Part shown: positions 36,751 through 49,268 of the stretch, piece after piece | How positions within the stretch are numbered: the stretch's first letter is position 1 | How the letters are laid out: each line of letters opens with the position of its first letter | Origin: Terebella lapidaria | Lineage: Eukaryota > Annelida > Polychaeta > Terebellida > Terebellidae | Assembly: GCA_949152475.1 (NCBI GenBank) | Contig: OX424563.1 | Coordinates: forward strand, 5,243,001 to 5,307,000 | DNA: 64,000 bases | Direction of reading: 5' to 3' | Notes under the pieces: model-generated | What the model was told of the DNA's origin: nothing | Database searches by the model: none | Seen by the model: the letters and a program-made list of their open reading frames with translations, nothing else | Translations under genes and position numbers: made by a program

Positions 36751-37591
36751 CTCTGGTGGGTGACATTCTGCCGGTTGCCAGCCAAGGGAACGAGAAGTTA
36801 CTAGCCCATTTGGAGGAGTCTAGGTGTCCGGGGAGGAAGCCTGGGTGTGGACCCATTCCGGGTACCATGGCAACGGGATCCGCTCGCTTTAGGGCCAGGT
36901 CCTGAGGGTCGGAGAGGTGTGGTCGATCGCCAGGGGACAGGGTCGGGTGACCCGGGGGACTGTTGCCAAGGATACCGTCCACGCTGAAAGCCGGGTGTCT
37001 TGGGCCAGGGGCCTCGATTCCAGAGGGACTGGCGCGGCTTGTACTCAGGTCGTCACTGGCAACGCTCGAGCCTCCAACGGACTCCATGTCGTCAGTATCG
37101 TCTCCAGTACGGGGGGACAGACCGCGGTCCTGGGGTGACGAGGGGTTCCCGTGTGACCGACCCGTCGGGTGGTGCGGGACTATGTGACTAGGACTCAAGT
37201 CGTAGCTCCTTCGGGAGTTATTTTCTTCACTTTTCGGGGAAGTTTTCGGTGACGGGGCCATGATTGAGGCTACACTGAATGTCAACGCGGGTTTCTTGTT
37301 GTTCGATGGACTGTTGTTGTTGATGGTGGAGTGCTGTGACCGGTGCGAGGTAGTCGAGTCTCTCGTGGGGCAGGTAGTCCCCGACTGGTCCCTGTGAGCC
37401 GGGTGACACACCGCCCGGACGCCCACCTCCTCCACTCGGGAGTGGTCCGTGCTCCCGACCGACATGTCCACGGCGTGAGATGAGGACGATGCTGGTTCCG
37501 GACGGGGCATATCTGTCGCAGATAAACGCAACTTCTTGTGACTCGCCTCGACGCGAGCGAACGCAGACCCAGAAGATGCCTGAAGAATCAT
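36751..37591 (-). CDS. Msx: Msx homeobox protein, coding exon 1
   Basis: First coding exon of an Msx-class homeobox transcription factor, read on the minus strand from ATG at 37591 to a splice donor (AGAG then GTAAAT) at 36751/36750. It gives 280 codons plus one base, so the intron is phase 1. The frame is open a little further upstream (to about 37627) but without another ATG. A later ATG at residue 28 has a better context (G at -3) and is a possible alternative start. The exon is rich in Ser, Pro and His. It has an eh1-type motif (TFSVASIM, about residues 104-111), the site through which Msx proteins recruit Groucho/TLE corepressors. A second eh1-like motif (FSVDGIL, about 202-208) and an aromatic FSFPWL motif (266-271) lie just before the junction. 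The identification rests on the fit with exon 2: the spliced frame reads [19 protein letters not shown], as expected upstream of an Msx homeodomain. The DNA is clearly more GC- and CpG-rich than its surroundings. The role (nuclear DNA-binding repressor in neural, mesodermal and epithelial patterning) is inferred from the family. Confidence 0.9.
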
Positions 37592-37703
37592 AAATATCGT
37601 TTTTCTCTGCCCGCGTGTATCTCTCAAAGTATCAGTATCTATAGTGTTCTTCTGTGTGTGGATATCCCCTGAAACTTGTGATCGATATGCGATTGTTCCT
37701 CCA

Positions 37704-37710
37704 CTTTATA
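37704..37710 (-). promoter_or_regulatory. TATA-like box of the Msx promoter
   Basis: On the minus strand this reads TATAAAG within GGACTATAAAGTGG, 113 nt upstream of the chosen Msx ATG. Transcription would be expected to start about 30 nt downstream, near 37675, giving a 5' leader of roughly 85 nt. The start site is inferred and not visible in the sequence. Confidence 0.45.
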
Positions 37711-40700
37711 GTCCTAAGATCACCGACTCTGTCAAGTATCCTTCCAATACCAAGCGAGCGATGATTGCTCAAAGAGCTGTTGGCAAGCAAACTGAAAGTT
37801 TATCTTGTTAAACAAACATTTAGAGAAGCCGCTTGTACCAACAGAAGCTCAACTCTCAACTTTGAGACTTGTGCAAACAAACGGTGGTTTTGTGTCAGTC
37901 GAGGCCCCGCCCATTTCCACACGTCACGGCTCACCGCGCCTCGCTATTGGCCGACGGGCAATTAAGGTCCTAATCGCGGGGCTGTGATTGGCAGATGTCA
38001 GAAGAAGTTACACTCGACCACGGGCGGAAAAATCACTGACAGCAGAAGAAAGAACTAAATGCCGAAATAATTCACCGGGATCGTTTGCGGACTGCAACTG
38101 GCTGGTCTCACTCGGTGGCGCCATTTCAATTTAAAGAGCCAGGCAGACTTATTCTGTTATATTTTGTAAAGGGGCCATCCGCCTGTTTCCAGTGCTTACT
38201 TCGCCCGTCTTTAAACCCTCGTTACCTGACCAAAGGGGGAGATTCGCGGTGCCAGAACATGTACCGGAGTTCTGGAGGGAATTACTACTCGCCCGAACTG
38301 CAGGCGGGATCCCTATAGTATGATTACACCAATCAGGCCAAACCACTCTTCAACAGAAATACAGATCAATAAAGATGGGAGAGGTGTTCTGATCTTGGGA
38401 TAGGAGTTATTACTTCTCCATTCCGCCACATACTGGTCTAATTACCATTTTCACCATGAAAATGTCTCTTTAGCAGCTGATTTGTGGTGTTCGGTATGGT
38501 ATATCGTATGGAATGGTATTTATTATTTTGCAAAGTGTGCTCATACTTCCTAATCTTCACATGTATATATTTATATTTTTGTATATAACCCATTTAGTTC
38601 TTGATGGAAGTATTAAACGTTGTTGGGAGAAAAACACTCTTACGAAAGTCATGAAGCAGAAAATTAAAATGCCGCGAGTGCTCCACAAGAATTTGAGATA
38701 AATTGAACAAAGATAAGCATCTTTAAATGTAGAAGCCTCACAAATTAGAGAACACCTTGCCGTCATTTGGTATTGTGGGTCGTCCAATGTCAGTACATAC
38801 AAAATAAATACCCAAAATACTTGAGAGGAATAAAACATTTCCCCAGACGTCAAACCCCCTAGTGTGGCGTCAGCATACGCTAAAGTACGGTCCGATTAAT
38901 TTATGGCGAGCCGATTGGCTCATATATGAGTTATAATAATCAAGGCTACAAGTGACTAAAGAAACAAGTGCTCCACGGTGCACTGGAGCCGGCGCCAAGA
39001 TGCGGCCCACATCAAAGTGTCGCATTGTCCCCCGCCGTCCTCGTCCCTCGACTGTGTGCTGCGGAACTTGTGGCGAGGACCTGAAAAGACCATCTATCTG
39101 GCTGCCTCGATCGGCCTACCTTGTTTGATATCTTACTCGCAACCCCCCGGGGCCAAGACTGTTCTTCACCCTTCTCGGAAGGACAATGAACGATCATGAT
39201 ACAGTTTAACAGAGTGGAAAAAGACTTAATGACAAATCCAAACCGAGGCAAAAACACAGGAGGGCACACAAAAGACTTCCAAACAAGTCGAGACAATCGT
39301 GTAAATGACTTCGCAGGCCGAGTTGAGTTGAGCCGCTCGCTCAGCGGTCGTCTTGCTTTAATAGCTCGTCTAAATGATACCGTGCCCCCTTGGGTCCGTA
39401 AATGGTGTTTAAAAATACAAAAAGGCAATGGTATTGCACTGTTAAACACGAGAAATATTCAGGACGGCTGTCCGCCTTGAAACATTCCTTTGAAAGCAAT
39501 TGAGTCGAACGACTTGCTTCCTTTGTCGAATAAAACACTGCCTGCTCTAGAAACTCTGACGGAGCGAAAAATAAATTTATCAACTATTGCAGACCTTTGT
39601 TGACACCTTTTATGCCCACGAATGGCTGAAAACAAGCTCCTGTATAATTACAGTAAATTTGAGTGGTGTGCTTTGTGTGGGAACAGATTGTGGCCAGTCA
39701 GACGGAGGGGTGTTTTAGAGGAGGGGAAGGGGGGAGGGATGCAATAAAACAAGCGCCCTCATCGAGTACCCGCCTTTTAAACTCATATTACTTCACACTT
39801 CAATTCCTCAATTCGCACTCCAAAAGCAAAAACTTGATGACCATGATTTTTACATGGCAATTATAAGTTTTCTTCAATTTTGGACGATGAAAGTAAAACG
39901 TTGGAAAAACGACATACAGAGGTAAAAATATAAAGAAGACAATCTTACAATACAAGGGCAAGTTAATGTTTCCTTGTTATTATTAAATGATAGGATTGTC
40001 ATAATATGTTTTATCGTTCGTAATTTATATCTTCAATTAAAGGATAATGACACAACTTAATAAGAAAGATAATAAAGGTTCATTATTATACATCATCAAG
40101 TATCACCTGCTTAGGTTCGAATAATTGATGTCTGTACCTTTGCTTCAAAAATGGGGAGGCGTTTTCGTAGTGTCTGTTCAAGATTTTTTTCCCCAAAACA
40201 ATAAGAAGATAAATTAATATTATCATAAATATTCTGAGAGCGAGGCGCCAAAAGGCCTCAAATTATGTCATTATACATCATAAAGGCAATTATCGCCGCG
40301 TCGTGTTTAGAGTGGAGCTCAATTACTGAAATATCAACCGTGTGTGTTCATAATCTGTGTAATTGATCAAATATCACTGGGCCATGTAAATATATAGGTA
40401 TAACCTATAGATCTAGTGCAAAAGTTATAAGTCGTCACATTATAACATTCTTGGGTTTGTGTCGTCAAAGTAAATTGAGCCACGCACAACAATACCATCT
40501 GAATTGGCTTATAATTTAATATTAAGTGGATGACAATATCTTCTATTGCAAACATTGTAATTTGTATAAACGTAATTTGTCGCTACATATTAAGCAGATT
40601 AAATAAATCTCTAAATTGAGCGGTTAATCAGATGACTGTATATATTCGTGATATACAAAGTTTATACATCACTTCGCAAAATTTTCAAAGAGAGAGGATT

Positions 40701-43700
40701 ATATATATATAATTTGTGAGAATTAATTAAAGTTTTCAGTATCTTCTATTCACGTCGTTCCAAATGATTGTGCTTTTCAAAATTTAATCCAATCAGATAA
40801 TGTATAATTATTTATTTTATTCTGTTTTATTTTTCTGAATATCACATGGATTATATGTAAAAGTTTTAAGCTCACATTTTATTACTGACTTGATACATGC
40901 GTGCCAGATATGATTTACAAAAAGAAAATCGTAAATATCTTCTATAATATACAAAATGTCTGGTTTTACCTACATTCAGAAATAATTTGGTATCGCACAG
41001 TCTGTGATATGGTACGGAATGCGGTAGGAAAACTTGTTGTGGACACCAGAAGCTAACCTAACGACCGTATCGGCACATAGCTATGCCAGGCAATTAGGTG
41101 TCGTTTGCAAAACGTTTACTTTGAGCAACACCATGAGGGCCTTTATCAAAGGCGTTCTATGGCCAACATCGCCTGCCTGCCTTGTTTTCCTTTGTTTCTA
41201 CGATATGAAAGCTGTGATTTTCCCTGTCATATGTTCTGCCAAGGTGCTCGTAAAAACCTAAGATACCATCTTTACTGTAGCCGGTATTTGGCACAGAAGT
41301 TGTCAAGCAAACCGAAAAAGGACGGTATTGAATCAAGTTTTCCGCCCGCGCGCCTTTGTCATGATAATGGTTGTCGTAAATTCGCGTTCGGTGTCGCCCG
41401 TTATCGCCTGGTGTTTTACTCGAGGACTGCCTTGGAGTTAATGGACGTAATTGTTGCTCTGGCTGCCAGGGCGGGACCAACCGGTAACAATGGATCTATG
41501 GCGGGCACCTGGACTCTCCACCACGTGCTACCATAACAACGGGGTCCGTACGCGGCCCTTCCTTCCGGTCCGGTCACTGGCTGCGCACCACTCCGACAAG
41601 AATGCGTTTAGACCCCCAGAGAGGGCGTGTCGAGCTTGTCAGGCGGCACTGAAAGACCGGGAAATGACCCAAATTATTCTTTTCTTACTTCCAGAATGCC
41701 AAATTCAATCAAACGCATTGAAATGCAATTAAGCAATGTGGTTGATACTGCAGAAGTGGGCGGACTAAAATTGAGCATGAATTTGATTTGATTTTAAATT
41801 AATCCTAGCACTTTCATGGCGAATTACTGGTGTCGTTATGGAAACAATGCAAGTGAAACCACAGACAAGATTGTAAAAGACAAAATTGGATGTCTCGTGA
41901 GAGTCGGGGACTAGCAAGATCCAAGTATATTCGGAGCAAGACAGTTTCAATCCAGAATGCGGGTCCGATTTTCAAGGTTTATAAATCTAAACCCCAAATA
42001 CTGGTCTAAATAATAAATAATGATAATTTATTGATTTGATATAGCGCGAAATGACGATACGTTTCTATACGCTTAAATAGAAGCTGTCTGGTTTTCAAGA
42101 CTGGCAACCCAGAATGCTTTTCTGATTTCCAAGTAAATGAAAGGTGTATATCAAAAGTTATGATTCCACTAACCATGTTAGCGCCATTAAGTTTACATCA
42201 TCTTACGTATAAAATCAACTCAGTTCATATATTTATTTACTAAGTAAACAAAACAATCGAATACAATTAGAATTCAACAAAGGAAGGTAATTTGCATGAA
42301 AATCCGTACACATATATAGTGTGAGCCGTGCGAACCGGAATGTGTGTTTCTGTAAAGATGCCCCTTCATGACGGTAAATAGACAAGTCTTTAAGGAGACA
42401 ATCATCCAAATAAAAGATCAAAGGTTTGCCGTTTACAAACATCAGTTCGTCTGCTATCAAAACAGATTCCTTTCAGGTCTATTACAGGGGAAAACAAACC
42501 AATTATAGCGCGGTCGATACCTCCTGCGGTTGTATTTATACTTTGAGGTCGGCTCCATACGAAGGACATACAGAGGTATGACGTCGCGCCTCGGTGAATC
42601 TTAAAGGAGCTTCCTTTTGTGTGTCGGTGAGCAATAATGACTTTAAATTAGATCGAGCTATCAAATTTCATAATCACTTCACAGATTGACGCGTTGATGC
42701 CACGTTTATGCACATATCTCGGTATACTGTTGGCGACAGAACACACCAAAAATATCATTGGAATTCCTGCACTTCATGTCTCACGAGAGATTCCTACATT
42801 CCACGGTATTGCAGCACAGTTTAAGGACATGGGATGGCAAATCATATCATATGCCATGAATGGTCATACTGCATAACATATATACATAATGTTGTCGTAG
42901 TACTATCCAATATTGAGTTTCAAATTATAAGTTGTAAATATGAGTAAAGTACTTGCAATGGAAAGCTCACGCCAATTTCCTGAACTAAAAATTTGTCAGG
43001 AAAATATTATCTCGGTAACTAACATGTGTTACTACATTCCTGTCACATCAATATTTCAGTATGGTATAAGTACTTACGTCACGTTTTGCTATATATCAGG
43101 CAAGTCAAAAGCGTAAATATACAAAAACTTTTTAACAAACATTTATATATGTTATAGGCTCAACTTGATTAATTATTGTGTTATGCCCTTCAACTGCCAG
43201 TATGATGGTGCCTCACGCCTTCAATATTTCTGGTCCTACTTTTTGTTCATTTATAAACGCGAATAATGCTCAGGACTATGTCCCCGGGAACGTCATGTGA
43301 GGTATCGTGTAATAACGTCTTCTCCGCCGAATATACAACGTTAGTAACGTTACCTTTCAGATGTAGATAGAAGGCTCACAGAGTCACAAGCAAACAACGC
43401 CGAAAAAAATCATACAGGTCATGTGCGGTTTGTTTATCAAATAAATCAAGACAGGCGCTTTTAGCCATTCATCTGATATCATAAAAGCAAACTATTATGG
43501 AACCCGATATCGCCATTAATTTTCATGGAGACCCTCAAAACTACAGAACATAATATATTGCACAATTACCATCAGTCGCTAATGACCAAGACAGACCGTC
43601 GACCGTATAATTTCTGCCCATTGTGATATTTATAATTATAAGGGACTGCCTTGTTAAGGCTTAAATATGAAAGATAGCCTTTTTAAAATATGACAAATTT

Positions 43701-44319
43701 GATTATATGCAGTGAGTAGTTATTCAGAAATTTCGCGATAAAGTCTGTCGGTTTTGTGTCATAAAGAAGAGATCGTATACAATCGGCGCCAAAACGCAGA
43801 CGACATTCATTGATGTATGCGGTACGGTGTGATACCATGGAGACCGACTGGCGTTCTGGACCAATCACGTCCCAATCAGATACACCAACAAGAATAATGA
43901 CCAAGGTTGATACCCTCAAACAAAAGATACCACGATCACTATTTTCTGAAACAGTCCTCAGTGGTTGGTATGTATAGCCTAGATGGGTACTCATTATTTT
44001 ACGTCAAAATTACCAATCCAAGCAAGCTACATGTCGAGTTGAGAATGATAATGAAGTTTTCTTCTAAAGGGCAACTAAAGTCAGGATACATATTTTTGAC
44101 CGATAACAGAGATTATTATAGATTTTACAGCATGTCAATAGCTCAATCAGTAATGAAGATATACATGTAACTGTTTTAGAAGACATTTTGTGCTAATTCA
44201 AGATATACATACTTAACTATTATAATGATTATTTCTATTTTCAACCATATAACGGCAAATTCTGTCACATTCAGCATGCATTTTGTTGGCATGACATACA
44301 AGTATAATTAGTGTTCATT
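37711..44319. other. Upstream intergenic DNA of Msx
   Basis: No protein gene supported. 37860-38340 and 39000-39500 are moderately GC-rich, with frames on both strands that look like shadows. The 143-codon frame at 41105-41536 has no recognised domain. The region is a natural place for Msx enhancers, which cannot be located from sequence alone. Confidence 0.45.
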
Positions 44320-44565
44320 CACTAAAATTGGTTACCAAGGTAACTATACTTGAGATGTGTCCCACAGCAACCATGGTTGTTAGGGGCCAAAATGCCATAA
44401 ATATTTAATTATGTGCCAAAAGTTGCAAAAATAACTACGAGAGCTTTTTTGAAATCCATTGAATAACTTAATTTTGCATACCACTCCCGACCTGAAGCCC
44501 CTAGCAACCACGTTGCAATGGGCTGTAATATGTATAGTACGGTTGCCATGGTGACCGAATACACT
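44320..44565. repeat. Foldback repeat with two nested arm pairs
   Basis: An outer pair GGTTACCAAGGTAAC (44330-44344) and GGTTGCCATGGTGACC (44541-44556), and an inner pair at 44367-44387 and 44497-44516 (core TAGGGGC/GCCCCTA with GCAACCA). The arm spacing is matched (37 and 40 bp), so this is an imperfect long hairpin, probably an old MITE. Confidence 0.6.
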
Positions 44566-45026
44566 ATGAGTATGGTATATTTTCTATAATCAGGCTTAAT
44601 ATGATACTTTTTTTCGATACCATGCACAGGTCATCAGAAAAAGGGCTAAGGCAGCTAATGAAAATATGTCACTCGTGTGACTCATGAATGTGCTCATTAG
44701 CTATTGATCTCCAAATTTTCAGTGCAAAAATCACGGAAATTTTACACAAAATTGTTGATATCCAGAGAACGAATAAAGATATTCAGGTTCTGTGAACACC
44801 TCTAGCACTACAATAATGTTAGCATTATCTACCAAACAAAACATGACAACTTCAAATTCATTTTGACTTGAGTTAGAATTGGCAGAAAAAGTTTTTTCGT
44901 TTGATATTATACGAATTATCATTCAATCAGTATTATCATCGTGCAATAATCCAGATACACCGCATGAACAATCCGTAGGCATAAGCTTCGAATATTTAGA
45001 CATAAACCAAAACGTATAAAGAAAAA

Positions 45027-45827
45027 ATAGCCAAGGTCTAAGAATAGGTTACCGGACCATTGCAGGTGACATATGTTTGTAAAACTTCTGTGTCACCAGT
45101 ATGTTTGCTGCATATGACATTCTATATATTCATCATATAAACATTTATGCTCTATCAGTATTCTGTCTGTAGAGGCCAATTTACACATTTCATGTCAATT
45201 GAGAGTTGGAGACTTCTTATAAGCTTATAACACAATTCTAACCTCTAGATGCAAGTATTTAAGCATCAGAGGCCAATTTTTACATTCCATTTCAGGCATT
45301 CAGCAGTCAAGGTCATCCGACGTCAAGCTCAAGGTCAACATTAGCTATGCCCTATACAACTTCCTATGTACTCATAATACAAACAAAACCCTGATCTACA
45401 AGCATTTCGTCTGTAGAGGCAAATTTGGGCATTTTTTTAAACCCCAAAATGGCTGTTTTGACCTTTTAGGATCATCGAAAGTCAAATTCAAGGTCACCAC
45501 ACAAATCGCCATATATGACTTCAGATTTGAACGTGCCAATGTCTAAGCTCTATTTTCAGGCGTTCTATGAGTACAGTTGTGGCAGTTTTCATTATGGAGG
45601 GGAAAAGTGGCCCCATTTTTTTCAAAGGGTGACATTTTTTATCCTATATATGAGTTCAAAATGTTTTCGCCGACCCGTCAAACTTATATACACGTCACAA
45701 AGGTCTATAAGAGGAATCATTGATGAAATAGTTTTTGAAAAAATGGCCGCCAAAGTTCAAAATTGAGTTTTTTTTTTTTTTTTACGAAATCGGACCATGT
45801 AACCTAATAAGACGGTACGGTAACCTA
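45027..45827 (-). mobile_element. Composite element copy 5, short and diverged
   Basis: The left edge TAGCCAAGGTCTAAGAATAGG then TTACCGGACC is the reverse of the right end of copies 2 and 3. The right edge has two degenerate GTAACCT ends (45800, 45830). The interior keeps AAGGTCAAC and AAATGGCCGCC blocks but no regular core array. Confidence 0.5.
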
Positions 45828-47220
45828 AAAAGACCGTTTTCATGGCAATCCTGATTTTTTTTTTCATGGTGAGCAATTGAATAGTGTCCAGCATTTGTGT
45901 AAACGAATCCTTAAAAACCGACTAACTACGTAAATTGAGAAGGCAATATTACTGAGGAATGTCTGGAGTGGAACACTGGGCAGTTCATCACTCACACCTG
46001 GTGGCCTCATACACCAGCATTATGTTATCCTTCCCAATTACAGCAGTCCGCACAGACTCGCGGTCATTATTCTGGCTTTAGAGAGATCGGTTTATAGAGT
46101 CGTTAGGCTGAGTTAGCTCGGCGATTGGTCTTTCAAATTAGTGTCAAACGGACTCAGCGTATTTCTTCATAATATTCCTCTGAAGTAATAGATCCCCTAT
46201 AGCAGAGGTACTGTATGAAATAGTAAGACTTTTATGAGACACGGGAGTGTTAGGCCTACTGCATGGTGAATTGCTTGGGAACGCGAGAGTTATCCACCAA
46301 TCACAGCCAATCAAGTTATCAATACCGTGGAAAGTTTATTAACAGGAATTATATCCTTTCTGACAAACTTATCTAGGTTTCACACCGTAGAAGAGATATA
46401 ATTCTTAACGAGTTATCCACCGACAGTCGTTAAACCTCAACTATCTCGGTTTTCGTTATTGCGAATGGCGTCAGACAACGTGCGCTCATTTCACGAGTAA
46501 TTTCCACCAGACTCACAAAGAAATTATACCTATCCATATCCCTCCGCCTAGTATAATCCCGGTGCGTATAGGTGTGTTATAACTGTAGTATTACACCCCA
46601 CGTGGTCCACACATCAAAGTTGTCTGTGTCCGCCTCATCTGCTTCTCGTACAGCCCACATCCATCTCAACACCGACCACATGTAAAGTGTGCCACTGTCA
46701 GGGATCACGACCTCGCAATATACATTACCTGGATCACCACTTTGATCGCTCGATATTCAAACAAGTGAACCTGACCGCCCCTCAAATAATCAAAAGGGGA
46801 AATCACTCAGTCATACACTCAGAGAAGCAAGGTTATTATATACATGCCTGTCGGATCTCAGGGTGTAGGAACTGATCTTATTGTGACATCTCATGCAGTA
46901 AACTACATTGGACATAACAACAGGATTTATTTCATATCTCAGCTTGACTGTGTGCACAATGTGTATGTCCATCTCAGCTGTTGTATGATGTGCAGTGCGA
47001 CATGCGAAAACACAACGATATGATGATGTACGTACGCGTGGCTCCCTCTGTTGGGATTTTCCCCCGAGTGCCACAGTAATACAGGAAATGCCAATTACTA
47101 TCTGGGTATGTGTTAATATGTGGTGATATAGTTCCGGAACGAGAAACTGTGCCAGCATTGAAACAAAACCCTACATCAAGTTACCAACACTATTTATACA
47201 CCTGCAATTATTAACTTGAT
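45828..47220. other. Intergenic DNA without identified genes
   Basis: Unique-looking sequence with moderate GC at 46000-46800. No gene or repeat recognised. Confidence 0.45.
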
Positions 47221-47351
47221 GACTTATTATCTCATACGTATGACTTAGTATCTCAAACGTATGACTTTTTATCTCATATGTATGACTTTTTATTTCATAC
47301 GTATGACTTAGAAACTCATACGTATGAGATACTATCTCATACATATGAGTT
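47221..47351. repeat. 21-bp tandem repeat centred on CATACGTATG
   Basis: Six copies at exactly 21-bp spacing (palindrome starts 47233, 47254, 47275, 47296, 47317, 47338). The core palindrome varies (CATACGTATG, CAAACGTATG, CATATGTATG). On the minus strand it translates as a 7-residue repeat (SHTYEIK-like), but the frame is short and has no other sign of coding. Confidence 0.9.
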
Positions 47352-49068
47352 AGAAAAAAAATAAATTCTCTTTTTTGTGGCACGAACGGGGCGCCATAGT
47401 ATTGCATTCCCTCGTACAGAAATATATATCGCATTCATTGTCAGATCTCGTGTATGTCTTTGAAATCGAAACCACGATGTTTAACCGCGTGGTCATTGAA
47501 AACCGACATCCAGGTTTGTAAAGTATCTATATAGTGTACATACCACAATGCACGTCCCTAAACATTTCACACGGTACCATTGTAAATGATTCAGCATTGT
47601 GAACTTGTAATGGCGAATTCAAACGATCCATCATAATGGTAAATGAAATCAACCAATCTTACCAATTGCTCTCTAAAAGAACTTACGGTCGACGCCTCGT
47701 ATTGTATGTATTTATTGTGGGCCTTTATATGGTAATACAAATTCTGTATGTTGCATTTCATGTTATATAGGGTTACCAGTTGTATAGACTCGAGTAACCC
47801 TTGAGGGATCACTTAATTTTTTCATATAAATTGATTTATTCATTTGTTCATATATTGATATATATTTTATGTAATAAATGTTCGGCTCAGTTTGGAATAA
47901 ATAATCAGTTCAGATCAGAAAACACCACAGTATTCCGAGATAATAATTCATATTATATAGTTAGGTATATGTACATATACAGAACGAGTCCCAGAGCTCA
48001 GGGTTACGAAGAAAATGTCTGCTTCACAGTTTTCTGGAACTGAGGTTATTCCACAAAGTTGAAATTTTCTCACCATTCGGATCTATCGGCGGACACACCA
48101 CTCAGATATATACATATTTGCGGACCCACATATACGACACATACCTAATGACTTAATAATACAACAGGTTTAATGTGGCGACCAAAAAACTCTTCGAGGG
48201 AGGTAACACTTTTGTAAAACCTCGCAAAATGTGCAGCACATAATGGAAATAACGACTTGCCACTTGTCAAAAATTAACGACGCAATGCTAGAGTGAAGGC
48301 GAACGAAGCCTAGGCGAGCAAAATTACAGGTTTTCCTGTCTTCTGGCGACACAAAGTCAGCTTCGCAGACCGCAGATGACACGGGGTTTTGTCTACGCGA
48401 TACAGTAAAAATGACCATGGTGACAAATTTATTTGTTGGTATTTAATTGGTCTGGTATCGAATAAACGAGGATCGGTCCGTTGTTTGGAGCCTGTGAAGG
48501 TGGTTTGCTGTGTGTGACTCCTTAATTTATATTCAAAGAAAAAAACGAAGGCATTTTTCTCTGAAAAGCCAATGCTCGGTAGCGTGACCTGAAGTGAAAT
48601 TCGACCCATCGAATTAAATTATTTTGAATTTCTTTCAAATGCGATTTGAATGAATCAAATGAGATTACAATCTTCAGTTCATCAAACGTTGTGGAAAAAA
48701 TGTGGCCCTTTACATAGAGAATACAAAATATTTATTTTTTTGAAATGTGTATTAAAAAAATATAGGGGTATATATATGAGGGCATATAATGTACAATCGT
48801 ATCTATATTTGACAGATATCAACATTATCGAGGGCGTGTCCATACATTACTTTTGGGCTCTGTTGGTATATTGCTTTGGTATTTTCTCATAGAAGAACAA
48901 TGATTTTAGAAACAAATTCTTCGTATAAAAGTTAATCAGACCAAGTCACTTGTTTCACCGATAAATTACAATACTCCACTCACGTAAATACAGGCATAAA
49001 CTACCATATACAAGTTTTTTCATATTGTTTGCGCGATTCCATTCATGTACTTTAAAATGTTCCCATCA
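47352..49068. other. Intergenic DNA without identified genes
   Basis: No gene supported. The frames of 80-99 codons at 48170-48609 overlap each other and have no recognised domain. Confidence 0.4.
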
Positions 49069-49268
49069 GCCAGAAATGTTTTTGTCTTGCAATTTTCTCA
49101 TGACATTTGATCTCATGAGCCAGAAATGTTTTCTGTCTAGCAATTTGCTCATTTTCTCATGACATTTGATCTCATGAGCCAGAAATGTTTTATGTCTAGC
49201 AATTTGCTCATGACATTTGATCTCATGAGCCAGAAATGTTTTTGTCTAGCAGTTTGCTCATGACATAT
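49069..49268. repeat. About 50-bp tandem repeat, four copies
   Basis: Units start at GCCAGAAATGTTTT (49069, 49119, 49178, 49229) and include GTCTAGCAATTTGCTCATG and ACATTTGATCTCATGA. The second unit has a 9-bp insertion that repeats CTCATTTT-like sequence. Confidence 0.88.

Noticed and set aside
37592..37627. Extension of Msx exon 1 upstream of 37591
   Set aside because: The frame is open but its first codon is TTG and no ATG is present, so the ATG at 37591 was chosen.
41105..41536. 143-codon frame on the plus strand with many Cys
   Set aside because: Overlapped by a 107-codon frame on the other strand. The cysteine spacing fits no zinc-finger pattern I know.
47171..47434. Minus-strand peptide with SHTYEIK repeats
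   Set aside because: It is a translation of the 21-bp tandem repeat. The repeat length is a multiple of three, which keeps the frame open by itself.
47221..49268. Possible CRISPR-like regularly spaced repeats
   Set aside because: The repeats are contiguous tandem arrays without unique spacers, in a eukaryotic genome.
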